Shown: positions 27,406 through 34,531 of the stretch, piece after piece
Numbering within the stretch: position 1 is the stretch's first letter
How the letters are laid out: each line of letters opens with the position of its first letter
From: Elioraea tepidiphila DSM 17972
GTDB taxonomy: Bacteria; Pseudomonadota; Alphaproteobacteria; Acetobacterales; Acetobacteraceae
NCBI RefSeq assembly: GCF_000378465.1
Contig: NZ_KB899912.1
Span: forward strand, 1 to 64,000
Length of the DNA stretch: 64,000 nt
Direction of reading: 5' to 3'
Made by a program: the position numbers and the translations under genes
Notes under the pieces: model-generated
What the model was told of the DNA's origin: nothing
The model's database searches: none
Seen by the model: only the letters and a program-made list of their open reading frames with translations

Positions 27406-28050
27406 ATGACGACGATCACCGCATGGACTCTCAATGAGGCGCCCGACGGCTCGCCGCTCGCGAACGCCAGCCCGAGCGATATCGACATGGAACGATGCGA
27501 TGCCGTGTTGCGGCTCAACGCCAGCGCCCGACGCTACTCGGTGGAAGCCGTCCGCGCCGACATCGCGACCGCGCACCGCCTCGCGATCGCCGCGCTGGCG
27601 AATGTCCACGATGACGCTGCGACGTGGCGACACGTCGCGCCCGGCGACCTGGTGCCCCCGCCCGCCGCGCCGGTGCCGGAACGGATCGATACCGATGCGA
27701 TCCGGCCGGGCGATCCGCGCTGGACGGCCGAGGCCGAGGCGATGCTCGCGCTTGCGGGCTTCGTCCCCGATGCGCCCGAGCCCGACCGGCGCGCCGCGCG
27801 CGAGCGGCTCATCGCCAGCGCGCTCGCCGAGGGATGGACAATCCGCCGCCTCGGCCATGCGATCCTGACCGAACGCGCCGAGGCCGCCGAGCGGATCGGA
27901 CTGATCAGCACGGCGCACACGATCAGCGATGCCGACCTTGCGGCCGGCTATGCGCTCGGGGGCGAGCCCGACCCGGCCGAGGTATGGCGCCGCGTCGCCC
28001 GCCCGCCCGGGCCGGGCGAGGTCAGCAACGCCACGAGAGAGGGGTTCTGA
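27406..28050 (+). CDS. Unrecognised island protein
   Basis: 214 residues, starting after a CAGGAGGA ribosome-binding site. The N-terminal part has few charged residues (MTTITAWTLNEAPDGSPLANASPSDIDMERCDAVLRLNASARRYSVEAVRADIATAHRLAIAAL). The C-terminal half is helical with a short HTH-like stretch (IASALAEGWTIRRLGHAILTERAEAAERIG). The stop overlaps the next start (TGATG). Function unknown; not a structural phage protein I can identify. Confidence 0.62.
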   Translation: MTTITAWTLNEAPDGSPLANASPSDIDMERCDAVLRLNASARRYSVEAVRADIATAHRLAIAALANVHDDAATWRHVAPGDLVPPPAAPVPERIDTDAIRPGDPRWTAEAEAMLALAGFVPDAPEPDRRAARERLIASALAEGWTIRRLGHAILTERAEAAERIGLISTAHTISDADLAAGYALGGEPDPAEVWRRVARPPGPGEVSNATREGF

Positions 28051-28262
28051 TGACCCGCGAGTTGAGGATGCTCCTGGTCGGCGCCGCGATCGAAGCGGGC
28101 TCGTCCGACCCGGCCACGGTCGCCGCGTTCCTGATGGAGCGGCGCGCCGCCGCGCTGAAGGCCGCGCTCACAACGCTCGCCGCTCGCGTCTTCGGACGGG
28201 CGAGCGCGTCGCCGCCGGGCGAAGCACCGGCCGAGCCGGCGACGGCCGGAGACCTCTTCTGA
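28050..28262 (+). CDS. Small unrecognised island protein
   Basis: 70 residues, MTRELRMLLVGAAIEAGSSDPATVAAFLMERR and an Ala-rich helical continuation. It overlaps both neighbours by one base at stop/start (TGATG), a tight coupled arrangement. No family recognised. Confidence 0.55.
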   Translation: MTRELRMLLVGAAIEAGSSDPATVAAFLMERRAAALKAALTTLAARVFGRASASPPGEAPAEPATAGDLF

Positions 28263-28489
28263 TGGCCCGCCCGATCCTCGAAGCCGCCCGAGCCGCGCAG
28301 CGCCTCGGCGCCGCCCGCCGGGCGATCGAGGCGCTGGCCGCCCGCGATCCGCGCCTCCGATCAGCGCTTCACACCGTCTTGGGCGAACTCGGCGATGCGG
28401 ATCACCGAGCCGCCGCCGCCCGCCGCGCCGTCGCGCTGATCGCCGAGGCCGCCGAGCGGGGGGCCGACACACCGGAGGGATCACGATGA
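28262..28489 (+). CDS. Small helical island protein
   Basis: 75 residues, MARPILEAARAAQRLGAARRAIEALAARDPRLRSALHTVLGELGDADHRAAAARRAVALI. Entirely helical, amphipathic and Ala/Arg-rich. Coupled to the genes on either side by TGATG and ATGA overlaps. No family recognised. Confidence 0.55.
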   Translation: MARPILEAARAAQRLGAARRAIEALAARDPRLRSALHTVLGELGDADHRAAAARRAVALIAEAAERGADTPEGSR

Positions 28490-29046
28490 ACGCGACCTAC
28501 CACCGCCTCGCCGCCCTGCGCGACCAGCCGAACGCCACCCGCCACGATCGCCGTGCCGGCGGGCTCGAAACCGAGCATGGCGAGGCGATCGGCCGCGACC
28601 CGCGCTCCATGACCGCCGCCGACCTGCAGGCCCTCGGCCATGCGCCCGCCGCGCTGACCGAGGTCATCCGCGCCAAGTGTCTCGATTGTTGCTGCGGCTC
28701 GCCATACGAGGTGCGCCGCTGCATCTCGATCGACTGCCCGTTGTGGCCCTTCCGCATGGGGACGAACCCGTGGCGGCGGCCGATGCCGGACGATCGGCGG
28801 CACGCGCTGGCCGAAAGGCTCCGAAACAGGCTCGCCTCGCGCCCGACCCCCACTAATCGCGGGGGATCGATCGTGTCCGAAGGGGCGCCCGCTACCCCCC
28901 TACCTGAGACGCCCGCGCCTGCGCCGATCGCCTGTAGCGCAGGGGAGAAACTCGAAGGCCCGCCTGGCTGCGTTGCCTTCGCCGACGCGACAGAACAGTC
29001 CGAGTCACGCCCAAGTCACGCGGCAGTCAAGCGAAGCAACGGCTGA
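28486..29046 (+). CDS. Cysteine-rich phage-type protein
   Basis: 186 residues. A compact cysteine cluster near residues 63-90 (KCLDCCCGSPYEVRRCISIDCPLWPFRMGTNPWR) is its hallmark. Similar CLxCxGG..EVRxCxxxxCPLWPxRxGxNP motifs recur in prophage-encoded hypothetical proteins of alphaproteobacteria. Four or five cysteines could bind one or two zinc ions. The N-terminus is charged, and the last 80 residues are disordered and Pro/Ala-rich. It is coupled to the previous gene by ATGA and is the last of the co-directional block before the terminase-like gene. Confidence 0.7.
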   Translation: MNATYHRLAALRDQPNATRHDRRAGGLETEHGEAIGRDPRSMTAADLQALGHAPAALTEVIRAKCLDCCCGSPYEVRRCISIDCPLWPFRMGTNPWRRPMPDDRRHALAERLRNRLASRPTPTNRGGSIVSEGAPATPLPETPAPAPIACSAGEKLEGPPGCVAFADATEQSESRPSHAAVKRSNG

Positions 29047-29263
29047 CACATGACCAGTCTTATGACACTCAATGCGCCGTATCGGCGCAGTCAACGCGCA
29101 GTAGAGCGCGGTTCCTTCCTGGAGATTGACTTATGCGGGGGGCTACGGCGCGCCATCTCGCCAGCGTCAGGCGGAAAATCATGCCTTTTGCCAAGGGGTT
29201 GCGCGCGGAAGGTCGCGCGGAACCTGAGGTTGTGGGGGACCAGCATACGGAGGTGTGCCTGCG

Positions 29264-29674
29264 ATGCCTAGGAAGATGACCACCGCCGAGGGGCGGGCGA
29301 TGGCCCGCGCACGCTGGTCGCGCGTGAGGGCCGCCGAGGGCGAGCCGGAGGCGGAGGCGCGCCGGCGCCTGACCCGCGCCAAGGCCGACCGGGCCGAGCT
29401 TGAAGTCAGGGTGAGGCGCTTCGAGCTTGTCGAGCGCGCGAAGGTCGAGCGCGCCGTGTTCGACTTCGCGCGGCGCATGCGCGACGCCTGGACGTTGTGG
29501 CCGGCGCGCGTCGCGGCGCCGCTCGCGGCGCGGCTCGGGGCCGACCCGCACGCCGTGGAAGCCGCGCTCGCCGCGGAGGTGCGGAAGCACCTTGAGGAAC
29601 TCTCGCGCGACCCCGTGCCAAGGCTCGGGGCCGAGCCGGCGGGCGAGGCGCAGCGCGACTACGCCAGCGCCTGA
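29264..29674 (+). CDS. terS: Terminase small subunit-like (Nu1-type) packaging protein
   Basis: 136 residues. The start at 29264 follows GGAGGT with ideal spacing; a GTG at 29255 is less likely. The long helix AEARRRLTRAKADRAELEVRVRRFELVERAKVERAVFDFARRMRDAWTLWPARVAAPLAARLGADPHAVEAALAAEVRKHLEEL matches the oligomerisation and terminase-contact region of Nu1/terS-like proteins (usual pattern AKAEKAEL...V...W...ARxRLLALPARxAPxLA...xEIRxxLEEL). The usual N-terminal winged HTH is missing or minimal. No large terminase gene is present, so it could redirect a helper phage's terminase to the satellite genome, as in PICIs. Identification is by motif style, not alignment. Confidence 0.65.
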   Translation: MPRKMTTAEGRAMARARWSRVRAAEGEPEAEARRRLTRAKADRAELEVRVRRFELVERAKVERAVFDFARRMRDAWTLWPARVAAPLAARLGADPHAVEAALAAEVRKHLEELSRDPVPRLGAEPAGEAQRDYASA

Positions 29675-29856
29675 CCTGGCGCGCGGATCACCGCCGCGAG
29701 GGCCGCGCGAGCCGCCGCCTCGGCGCGCGCCGCGAGGATGCCATCGGTTGCCGGATCGGCAGCCCGCGGCGCGGCCGCGACCGCCGCCGCCACGACCTGG
29801 TCCACGTCGCGCGCCAGCACATCACCGGCGATGTTGACATGAATGGGAGTGGTCAT
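29659..29856 (-). CDS. Small convergent island protein
   Basis: 65 residues, [30 protein letters not shown] and an Ala-rich tail ending AALAAVIRAPGQALA. The start follows a GAGAGG ribosome-binding site. It reads toward the terminase-like gene and its 3' end overlaps that gene by 16 bp. The C-terminal end resembles that of a second possible frame at 29944-30183. Function unknown; an antisense arrangement to terS could influence packaging-gene expression. Confidence 0.5.
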   Translation of the reverse strand: MTTPIHVNIAGDVLARDVDQVVAAAVAAAPRAADPATDGILAARAEAAARAALAAVIRAPGQALA

Positions 29857-29943
29857 CTGCGCCTCTCGGTTGTGGTGGTGGTTGAAGACGCTACCGCCGC
29901 GCTCGGCCGCCGGCAAGGCGCCCGCGCGCGCGGCGCGCGGTGC

Positions 29944-30183
29944 CTACGCCAGCCGCTGACGGGGCTCGCGGATCACCGCCGCGAGCCGGTCGCGTTCCTC
30001 CGGGGCAGCACGGGCCGCCAGCACGGCCGCGACGATCGCCCGGGGCGGGGAACCCGAGCGGCGCCGGCCGGCCCGAGGCGCACGCCGATGCGCGGATCGG
30101 CGACGCGCCTGGCTGCCGCCCCGCCGGGGTGGTTGCGGCCGGCACGCGCGGGGCGGGGGCGAGGGGCGGGGCACTGGTTCCAT
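29944..30183 (-). CDS. Possible small protein next to attR
   Basis: 79 residues. The first 50 are Pro/Arg-rich and look unnatural. The last 30 (AIVAAVLAARAAPEERDRLAAVIREPRQRLA) resemble the C-terminus of the protein encoded at 29659-29856, and the two DNA tails are partly alike (GCGGATCACCGCCGCGAG occurs in both). It may be a decayed or mis-started paralogue. Confidence 0.28.
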   Translation of the reverse strand: MEPVPRPSPPPRACRPQPPRRGGSQARRRSAHRRAPRAGRRRSGSPPRAIVAAVLAARAAPEERDRLAAVIREPRQRLA

Positions 30184-30186
30184 TTC

Positions 30187-30205
30187 TGGCCCCCACTTGG
30201 CCCCC
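30187..30205. promoter_or_regulatory. attR-side TGGCCCCC arm-like sites
   Basis: Two TGGCCCCC octamers 11 bp apart (30187-30194, 30198-30205), matching the attL-side pair at 20403-20421 over about 23 bp with one mismatch. They lie 13 bp inside the attR core. Their presence at both ends in the same orientation supports a role in integrase or excisionase binding. Confidence 0.5.
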
Positions 30206-30217
30206 GGACCTGCCGAT

Positions 30218-30268
30218 GTGGTAGCGGCGGGCGGACTTGAACCGCCGACCCCGGCATTATGAGTGCCG
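30218..30268. repeat. attR: 51-bp direct repeat within intact tRNA-Met
   Basis: Identical to 20236-20286. Here the repeat continues into the 5' half of tRNA-Met, so this side preserves the functional tRNA. The island therefore lies against the 3' end of the tRNA, as usual for tRNA-targeting integrases. Confidence 0.95.
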
Positions 30269-30295
30269 TGCTCTAACCAGCTGAGCTACGCCGCC
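30219..30295 (-). tRNA. tRNA-Met (anticodon CAT, elongator type)
   Basis: On the minus strand the acceptor GGCGGCG (30295-30289) pairs with CGCCGCT, followed by discriminator A and an encoded CCA (30221-30219). The D-arm is GCTCAGCTGGTTAGAGC and the anticodon loop is CTCATAA, anticodon CAT. The T-arm is GGCGGTTCAAGTCCGCC. A paired first base pair (G-U) and the absence of the three G-C pairs of initiator tRNA indicate elongator Met; a tRNA-Ile2 with modified C34 cannot be fully excluded. It is the integration target of the island. Confidence 0.96.
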
Positions 30296-30341
30296 AAGGC
30301 TTCCCTCGGCGCGCAGCCGCCACACCGGCCCTGCGCGCCCA

Positions 30342-31448
30342 TCAGGCGGCGGGAGATACGTCCCGCACCGCCGCACTGTCAACCGAAGCGCCTGCGATGA
30401 TCCCGCCGCCCAGCACCCGGTCGCCGTCATAGAACACCGCCGCCTGGCCGGGCGCGGCCGTCGCCGGCGCCGCGAGCGCGATCCGCGCCGAGGCACCGTC
30501 CCACGCCACCGTGGCCGGCTGGGGCGCCTCGCGGCCGCGCAGCTTCACCGAACACGCGAGCGGTGCCGAGGGCGGGTCGATCAGCCACGTCACCTCGCGC
30601 GCCACCGCCTCGCGCCGTCCGAGCGCCGCGCGCGGCCCCACCACCACGCGGCGGCGAGCCGCGTCGATCGCGACCACGTGCATCCGCTCGTCTCCGCGCC
30701 GCGACGCCGTGCCGAGCCCGCGCGCCTGCCCCACCGTGTAGCGGGCAATGCCGTCATGCCGGCCCAGCACCGCGCCGTCGGTGCCCACCACCTCGCCCGG
30801 CTCGGCGGCCTCGGGGCGGAGCCGCGCCACCACATCGGCATAGCGGCCCGAGGGGACGAAGCAGATGTCCTGGCTGTCCGGCTTCTCGGCCACGGGCAGG
30901 CCGAGGCGCGCGGCCTCGGCGCGCACCTCCGCCTTGGGCAAGCGGCCCAGCGGGAAGCGCAGGAACCCGAGATCGGCGCGGCTCAGCGCGAACAGGAAGT
31001 AGGACTGGTCGCGCGCCGGATCGACCGCGCGGTAGAGCGCCGGACCGTCCGGTGCCGCCTCGATCCGCGCATAGTGCCCGGTCGCCAGCGCCGCGGCGCC
31101 GAGGTCGCGCGCGAGCCCGAGCAGGTCCGTGAACTTCAGGTGCTGGTTGCAGCGCAGGCACGGGATCGGGGTCTCGCCGCGCGCGTAGGTGTCGGCGAAA
31201 TCCTCGATGACGGCGCGGCGGAACCGCGCCTCCATGTCCAGCACGTAGTGCGCGATCCCCAGCCGGTCGGCCACCCGGCGCGCATCGTGGATGTCCTGCC
31301 CCGCGCAGCATGCGCCCTTCCGACCCACGGCCACCCCGTGGTCGTAAAGCTGCATGGTGACGCCGATCACCTCGTGCCCGGCCTCGGCCATCAGGCCGGC
31401 GGCCACCGAGGAGTCGACCCCGCCGGACATGGCGACGACGATCCGCAT
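30342..31448 (-). CDS. mnmA: tRNA 2-thiouridylase MnmA
   Basis: 368 residues. It inserts sulfur at position 2 of the wobble uridine of tRNA Glu, Gln and Lys. The PP-loop SGGVDSSVAAGLM is at residues 8-20. The first catalytic Cys lies in TPIPCLRCNQHLKF near 95, and the second in KPDSQDICFVPSG near 190. GQARGLGTASRRG and a C-terminal beta-barrel with AVFYDGDRVLGGGII complete the family pattern. The start MRIVVAMSGG is preferred over a 13-residue upstream extension. It is the first host gene beyond attR. Confidence 0.96.
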   Translation of the reverse strand: MRIVVAMSGGVDSSVAAGLMAEAGHEVIGVTMQLYDHGVAVGRKGACCAGQDIHDARRVADRLGIAHYVLDMEARFRRAVIEDFADTYARGETPIPCLRCNQHLKFTDLLGLARDLGAAALATGHYARIEAAPDGPALYRAVDPARDQSYFLFALSRADLGFLRFPLGRLPKAEVRAEAARLGLPVAEKPDSQDICFVPSGRYADVVARLRPEAAEPGEVVGTDGAVLGRHDGIARYTVGQARGLGTASRRGDERMHVVAIDAARRRVVVGPRAALGRREAVAREVTWLIDPPSAPLACSVKLRGREAPQPATVAWDGASARIALAAPATAAPGQAAVFYDGDRVLGGGIIAGASVDSAAVRDVSPAA

Positions 31449-31576
31449 CCACCCCAGGTGCGCCGCGGGGGCCGGCACGTCAAGCATCCCCCTTGGCGCT
31501 GCGCCGCGTGTAGGGTCTCTATCCCGCCCGACCCAAGGGACCGCGATGACCGCCCCGCCCGCCTAAGCCGTTCCCC

Positions 31577-32803
31577 GTGCTGTCCGCCATTCCCCTGGTG
31601 GTGCTGTTCGCCACCGCCTTCCTGCTCTCGCGCGCCTACGTCGCGACGGACGCCGGCGAGCGCCTGCTCGGGGCGGTCGAGCGGCTGACCGGTCGGCGCT
31701 GCCGCGGCCTGCTGCTCGGCCATCTCGGGCTGTCGGCCGCCCTGTCGGCGATCCTGCCCAATGCGATCACCGCACTCGCGCTGACGCCGATGATCCCGCT
31801 GCTGGTGGACCGCTTCACCTACCCCGATGACAGGACGCGTCGGCGCGTCACCACCGGCTTCGCCGCCGCCACCATGTGGGGGGCGAACATCGGCGGCATG
31901 GGCAGCATCGTCGGCAGCCCGGCGAATGCACTGCTGCTCGTCTATGTCCATGCCAGCGAGATCGCGGGCGCGGAGCGGCTGAACTTCCTGACCTGGGCCC
32001 TGTTCGGCATCCCGACCGTGGCGCTGCTCTGCACCGTGACCTTCCTGCTGCTGCGCCTCGCGCTGCGCGCCGATCTCGCGGCCGCGGTGCGGATCGAGGG
32101 CAGGCCTGCGCCGCTGCCCGTGCATCGCAGCCAGGCGCAGCGGCGGGTGTTCCTGCTGACGGCCGCCTTCCTCGGCTACTGGACCGCCAGCACCGCGCTC
32201 GCGATGGGGCTGAAGCCGCACGACGCCTATCCGGCGGCGGCCAGCCTCGCCTTCGGCGCCTGGTTCTGCCACGCGCTGATGATCCGCCGCGAGAACGGCG
32301 AGCCGCTCCTGCCGCTGCGCTCCGCCGCGGGGCGGCTGCCCTGGCGCGGCTTCGCCTTCATCGCGCTCGCGGTCACGGTCTCGCTCGGCGCGACGCGCGT
32401 GCTCGGGCTCGATCGTGCGGTCGGTCACATCGTCGATCTCGCCGAGGGCTACGGCCTCGCCGCCTGGGAGATTATGCTGCTGCTGATCGTCGCGGTCGGG
32501 CTGCTCACCGAGATCATGAGCAATACGGTCGTCGCGCTCGTGTTCTTCCCGGTGGTGCACGGCGCGGCCGCCGCGCTGGAGCTGGAGCCGGTCGCCGCGC
32601 TGGTGGCGGTGAGCCTGATGTCCACCGTGCCGTTCATGTCGCCGACCGGCGCGCCCTCGAACGCGGTGGTGGTCGGCGAGACGCGTGGGATCGACTACCT
32701 GCTGGTGGTGCGGCTCGGCTTCGGCCTCGAGCTGCTCACCGCCTTCGCCCTGACGATGGCGTCCCTGCACGTGTATCCGCGCGTGCTCGGCATGGCGGGC
32801 TGA
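31577..32803 (+). CDS. DASS/SLC13-type anion permease
   Basis: 408 residues from a GTG at 31577; very hydrophobic, about 10-11 TM segments. Two pseudo-symmetric signature loops are visible: GANIGGMGSIVGSPANALL near residue 100, and LMSTVPFMSPTGAPSNAVVVGE near 355. These resemble the sodium/sulfate and dicarboxylate (SNT/SPT) motifs of divalent anion:Na+ symporters. EIMSNTVVALVFFPVVHGAA precedes the second one. Substrate not predictable; sulfate, dicarboxylates and related anions are the family range. Convergent with nothing and separated by about 100 bp from the lipid cluster. Confidence 0.82.
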   Translation: MLSAIPLVVLFATAFLLSRAYVATDAGERLLGAVERLTGRRCRGLLLGHLGLSAALSAILPNAITALALTPMIPLLVDRFTYPDDRTRRRVTTGFAAATMWGANIGGMGSIVGSPANALLLVYVHASEIAGAERLNFLTWALFGIPTVALLCTVTFLLLRLALRADLAAAVRIEGRPAPLPVHRSQAQRRVFLLTAAFLGYWTASTALAMGLKPHDAYPAAASLAFGAWFCHALMIRRENGEPLLPLRSAAGRLPWRGFAFIALAVTVSLGATRVLGLDRAVGHIVDLAEGYGLAAWEIMLLLIVAVGLLTEIMSNTVVALVFFPVVHGAAAALELEPVAALVAVSLMSTVPFMSPTGAPSNAVVVGETRGIDYLLVVRLGFGLELLTAFALTMASLHVYPRVLGMAG

Positions 32804-32903
32804 CGCACGTGATCTGACGCACCGCCGGGCGGGCAGGTCGCGTCCTATCGCGCCCGCGGCGTTCGGCCCTAACCTCCGTCTCCGGAAGGATGCGCCGAGA
32901 CCG

Positions 32904-33551
32904 ATGACCGCCGAGCCCCATCGCCGCCCGATCGCGGCGCGCAACCTCGCCGTGACCGGCGCGATCGCCGCTTGGCTGATCCGCCGCCGTACCTCGCCCG
33001 ACGCGATCTCCGCGGCCGGCATGCTCGCGGCGATCGTGGCGGGCCTCGCCTTCGCCGCAACAGCGCGGGTCGAGGCCGGCGCGGGCGCGCTCTGGGTGAT
33101 GGGTGCCGTGCTGGTGCAGCTCCGCCTGCTCGCGAACCTGTTCGATGGCATGGTCGCGGTCGGGCGCGGCATCGCCTCTCCGCTCGGCGAGCTGTGGAAC
33201 GAGGTGCCGGACCGGGTGTCCGACACCGCCGTGCTGGTCGGGCTCGGTGTCGCCGGCGGGAGCTGGTCGCTCGGGCTCGCCGCCGCGCTGGCCGCGATGG
33301 CGACCGCCTATGTGCGCGCGGTCGGCAAGGCGGCCGGCGGCCCGAGCGACTTCCGCGGGCCGATGGCGAAACAGCAGCGCATGGCGATCGCGACGCTGGT
33401 CGCCCTCTGGTGCGGCCTCGCGCCCGAGGCCTGGCAGGTGAGCTGGCACGGTTTCACGCTTCCCGCACTCGCGCTCGTGGCGATCACCGCACTCTCTGTG
33501 CTCACGGCCGGGCGGCGGCTCGCCGGCATCGCGCGGGCGCTCGCGCGATGA
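32904..33551 (+). CDS. CDP-alcohol phosphatidyltransferase family protein (variant motif)
   Basis: 215 residues, about six TM helices. The family motif D-x2-DG-x2-AR-x8-G-x3-D-x3-D is present with exact spacing but altered: NLFDGMVAVGRGIASPLGELWNEVPD. The first and third aspartates are Asn and the Arg is Val; the second and fourth Asp remain. In canonical enzymes these residues bind two metals and the nucleotide, so substrate or metal use may differ. Overlap with the next gene (ATGA), encoding a CdsA-like enzyme, and with a PlsC-like acyltransferase beyond, indicates a dedicated phospholipid pathway, similar in content to E. coli ynbABC-like sets. Confidence 0.85.
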   Translation: MTAEPHRRPIAARNLAVTGAIAAWLIRRRTSPDAISAAGMLAAIVAGLAFAATARVEAGAGALWVMGAVLVQLRLLANLFDGMVAVGRGIASPLGELWNEVPDRVSDTAVLVGLGVAGGSWSLGLAAALAAMATAYVRAVGKAAGGPSDFRGPMAKQQRMAIATLVALWCGLAPEAWQVSWHGFTLPALALVAITALSVLTAGRRLAGIARALAR

Positions 33552-34531
33552 GCGCCTGGGCCGCCACGGCCTTCGCCCATCCGGTGACGGTCTGGATCGT
33601 TTCGGCCACCGCTGGGGTGGTCGTGGCCGCCGCGCTCGTGATCGGAGCGCTGTCGGCGACCGGGCGCGCTTCGCCGGCGCTGCGTCGGGAACTCTGGCTC
33701 CGGCTCGGCTCGTGGTGCGTTCTGCTGCCACTGATGATCGGCCCCGTGCTGGCCGGCCGGGTCTGGACCATCGGCGCAGTCACGGCCCTCTCGCTCGCCT
33801 GCTACCGCGAATATGCGCGCGCGACCGGATTGTTCCGAGAGCATCTGCTGTCGTTCTGCGTCGTCATCGGCATCCTGGCCGTCAACTTCGCCGCCCTCGA
33901 CCATTGGTACGGGTTCTTCATGGCGCTCTGGCCGCTGACCATCGGCGTGCTGGTGGTCGCCTCGATCCCGCTCGACCGGCCCGCCGGCTACATCCAGCGC
34001 GTCGCCCTCGCGGTGTTCGGCTACGCGCTGTTCGGCGCGGGGCTCGCGCATCTCGGCTACATGGCGAACGACACGGGCTACCGGCCGATCGTGCTGCTGC
34101 TGCTGACCGCGGTGGGACTGAACGACGTCGCCGCCTTCACCGTCGGCAAGCTGATCGGCGGGCCGAAACTGCTGCCCGCGACCAGCCCGAACAAGACCAT
34201 CTCGGGCGCGCTCGGCGCCGCCGCGGTGACCACCGCGCTGGTCGCCGGCCTCGGCTGGTTCATCTTCCAGGGCACGCCGATCGCGACCCCGGTCTGGCTT
34301 GTGGCGCTCGGGCTGATCGTCGCGATCGGCGGCCAGGCGGGCGACCTGACGCTCTCCTCGATCAAGCGCGATCTCGGCATCAAGGACATGGGCGTGGTGC
34401 TGCCCGGCCATGGCGGCATCCTCGACCGGTTCAACTCGCTGCTGCTGGTCGCTCCCTCGGTGTTCCACTTCATCGGCTACTTCATCGGCTTCGGACTCGA
34501 CCGGCCGACGCGCGTCATCACGGGGCTCTGA
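33548..34531 (+). CDS. Phosphatidate cytidylyltransferase-like (CdsA family)
   Basis: 327 residues, about eight TM helices. The CdsA signature near the C-terminus reads GGQAGDLTLSSIKRDLGIKDMGVVLPGHGGILDRFNSLL; canonical enzymes end DRxDSLL, so the last Asp is Asn. KLLPATSPNKTISGALG near residue 215 is the second conserved region. It should make CDP-diacylglycerol or a related CDP-lipid from CTP. It overlaps both neighbours by ATGA and TGATG. A housekeeping cdsA (usually beside uppS and dxr) is expected elsewhere, so this is probably a specialised paralogue feeding the adjacent transferase. Confidence 0.88.
   Translation: MSAWAATAFAHPVTVWIVSATAGVVVAAALVIGALSATGRASPALRRELWLRLGSWCVLLPLMIGPVLAGRVWTIGAVTALSLACYREYARATGLFREHLLSFCVVIGILAVNFAALDHWYGFFMALWPLTIGVLVVASIPLDRPAGYIQRVALAVFGYALFGAGLAHLGYMANDTGYRPIVLLLLTAVGLNDVAAFTVGKLIGGPKLLPATSPNKTISGALGAAAVTTALVAGLGWFIFQGTPIATPVWLVALGLIVAIGGQAGDLTLSSIKRDLGIKDMGVVLPGHGGILDRFNSLLLVAPSVFHFIGYFIGFGLDRPTRVITGL

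Larger units (their letters stand above)
20236..30268. mobile_element. tRNA-Met-integrated island, candidate phage satellite
   Basis: A 10-kb segment bounded by identical 51-bp direct repeats of the tRNA-Met 3' half (20236-20286 and 30218-30268). Gene order is integrase, toxin, antitoxin, unknown, AlpA regulator, P4-type primase-helicase, a block of unknown genes and a terminase-small-subunit-like gene. No capsid, portal, tail, large terminase, lysis or conjugation gene is visible. That set and size match phage-inducible chromosomal islands or P4-like satellites rather than a prophage or integrative conjugative element. A reduced prophage remnant is the alternative. Base composition is as GC-rich as the host, suggesting a long association or a close source. 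Confidence 0.75.

Noticed and set aside
29050-29271. 73-residue frame on the plus strand before the terminase-like gene
   Set aside because: No ribosome-binding site, unnatural composition, and it overlaps the start and Shine-Dalgarno of the better-supported gene at 29264.
20236-30268. Integrative conjugative element or plasmid-derived island
   Set aside because: No relaxase, type IV secretion, coupling protein or partition gene is visible, and the size is too small.
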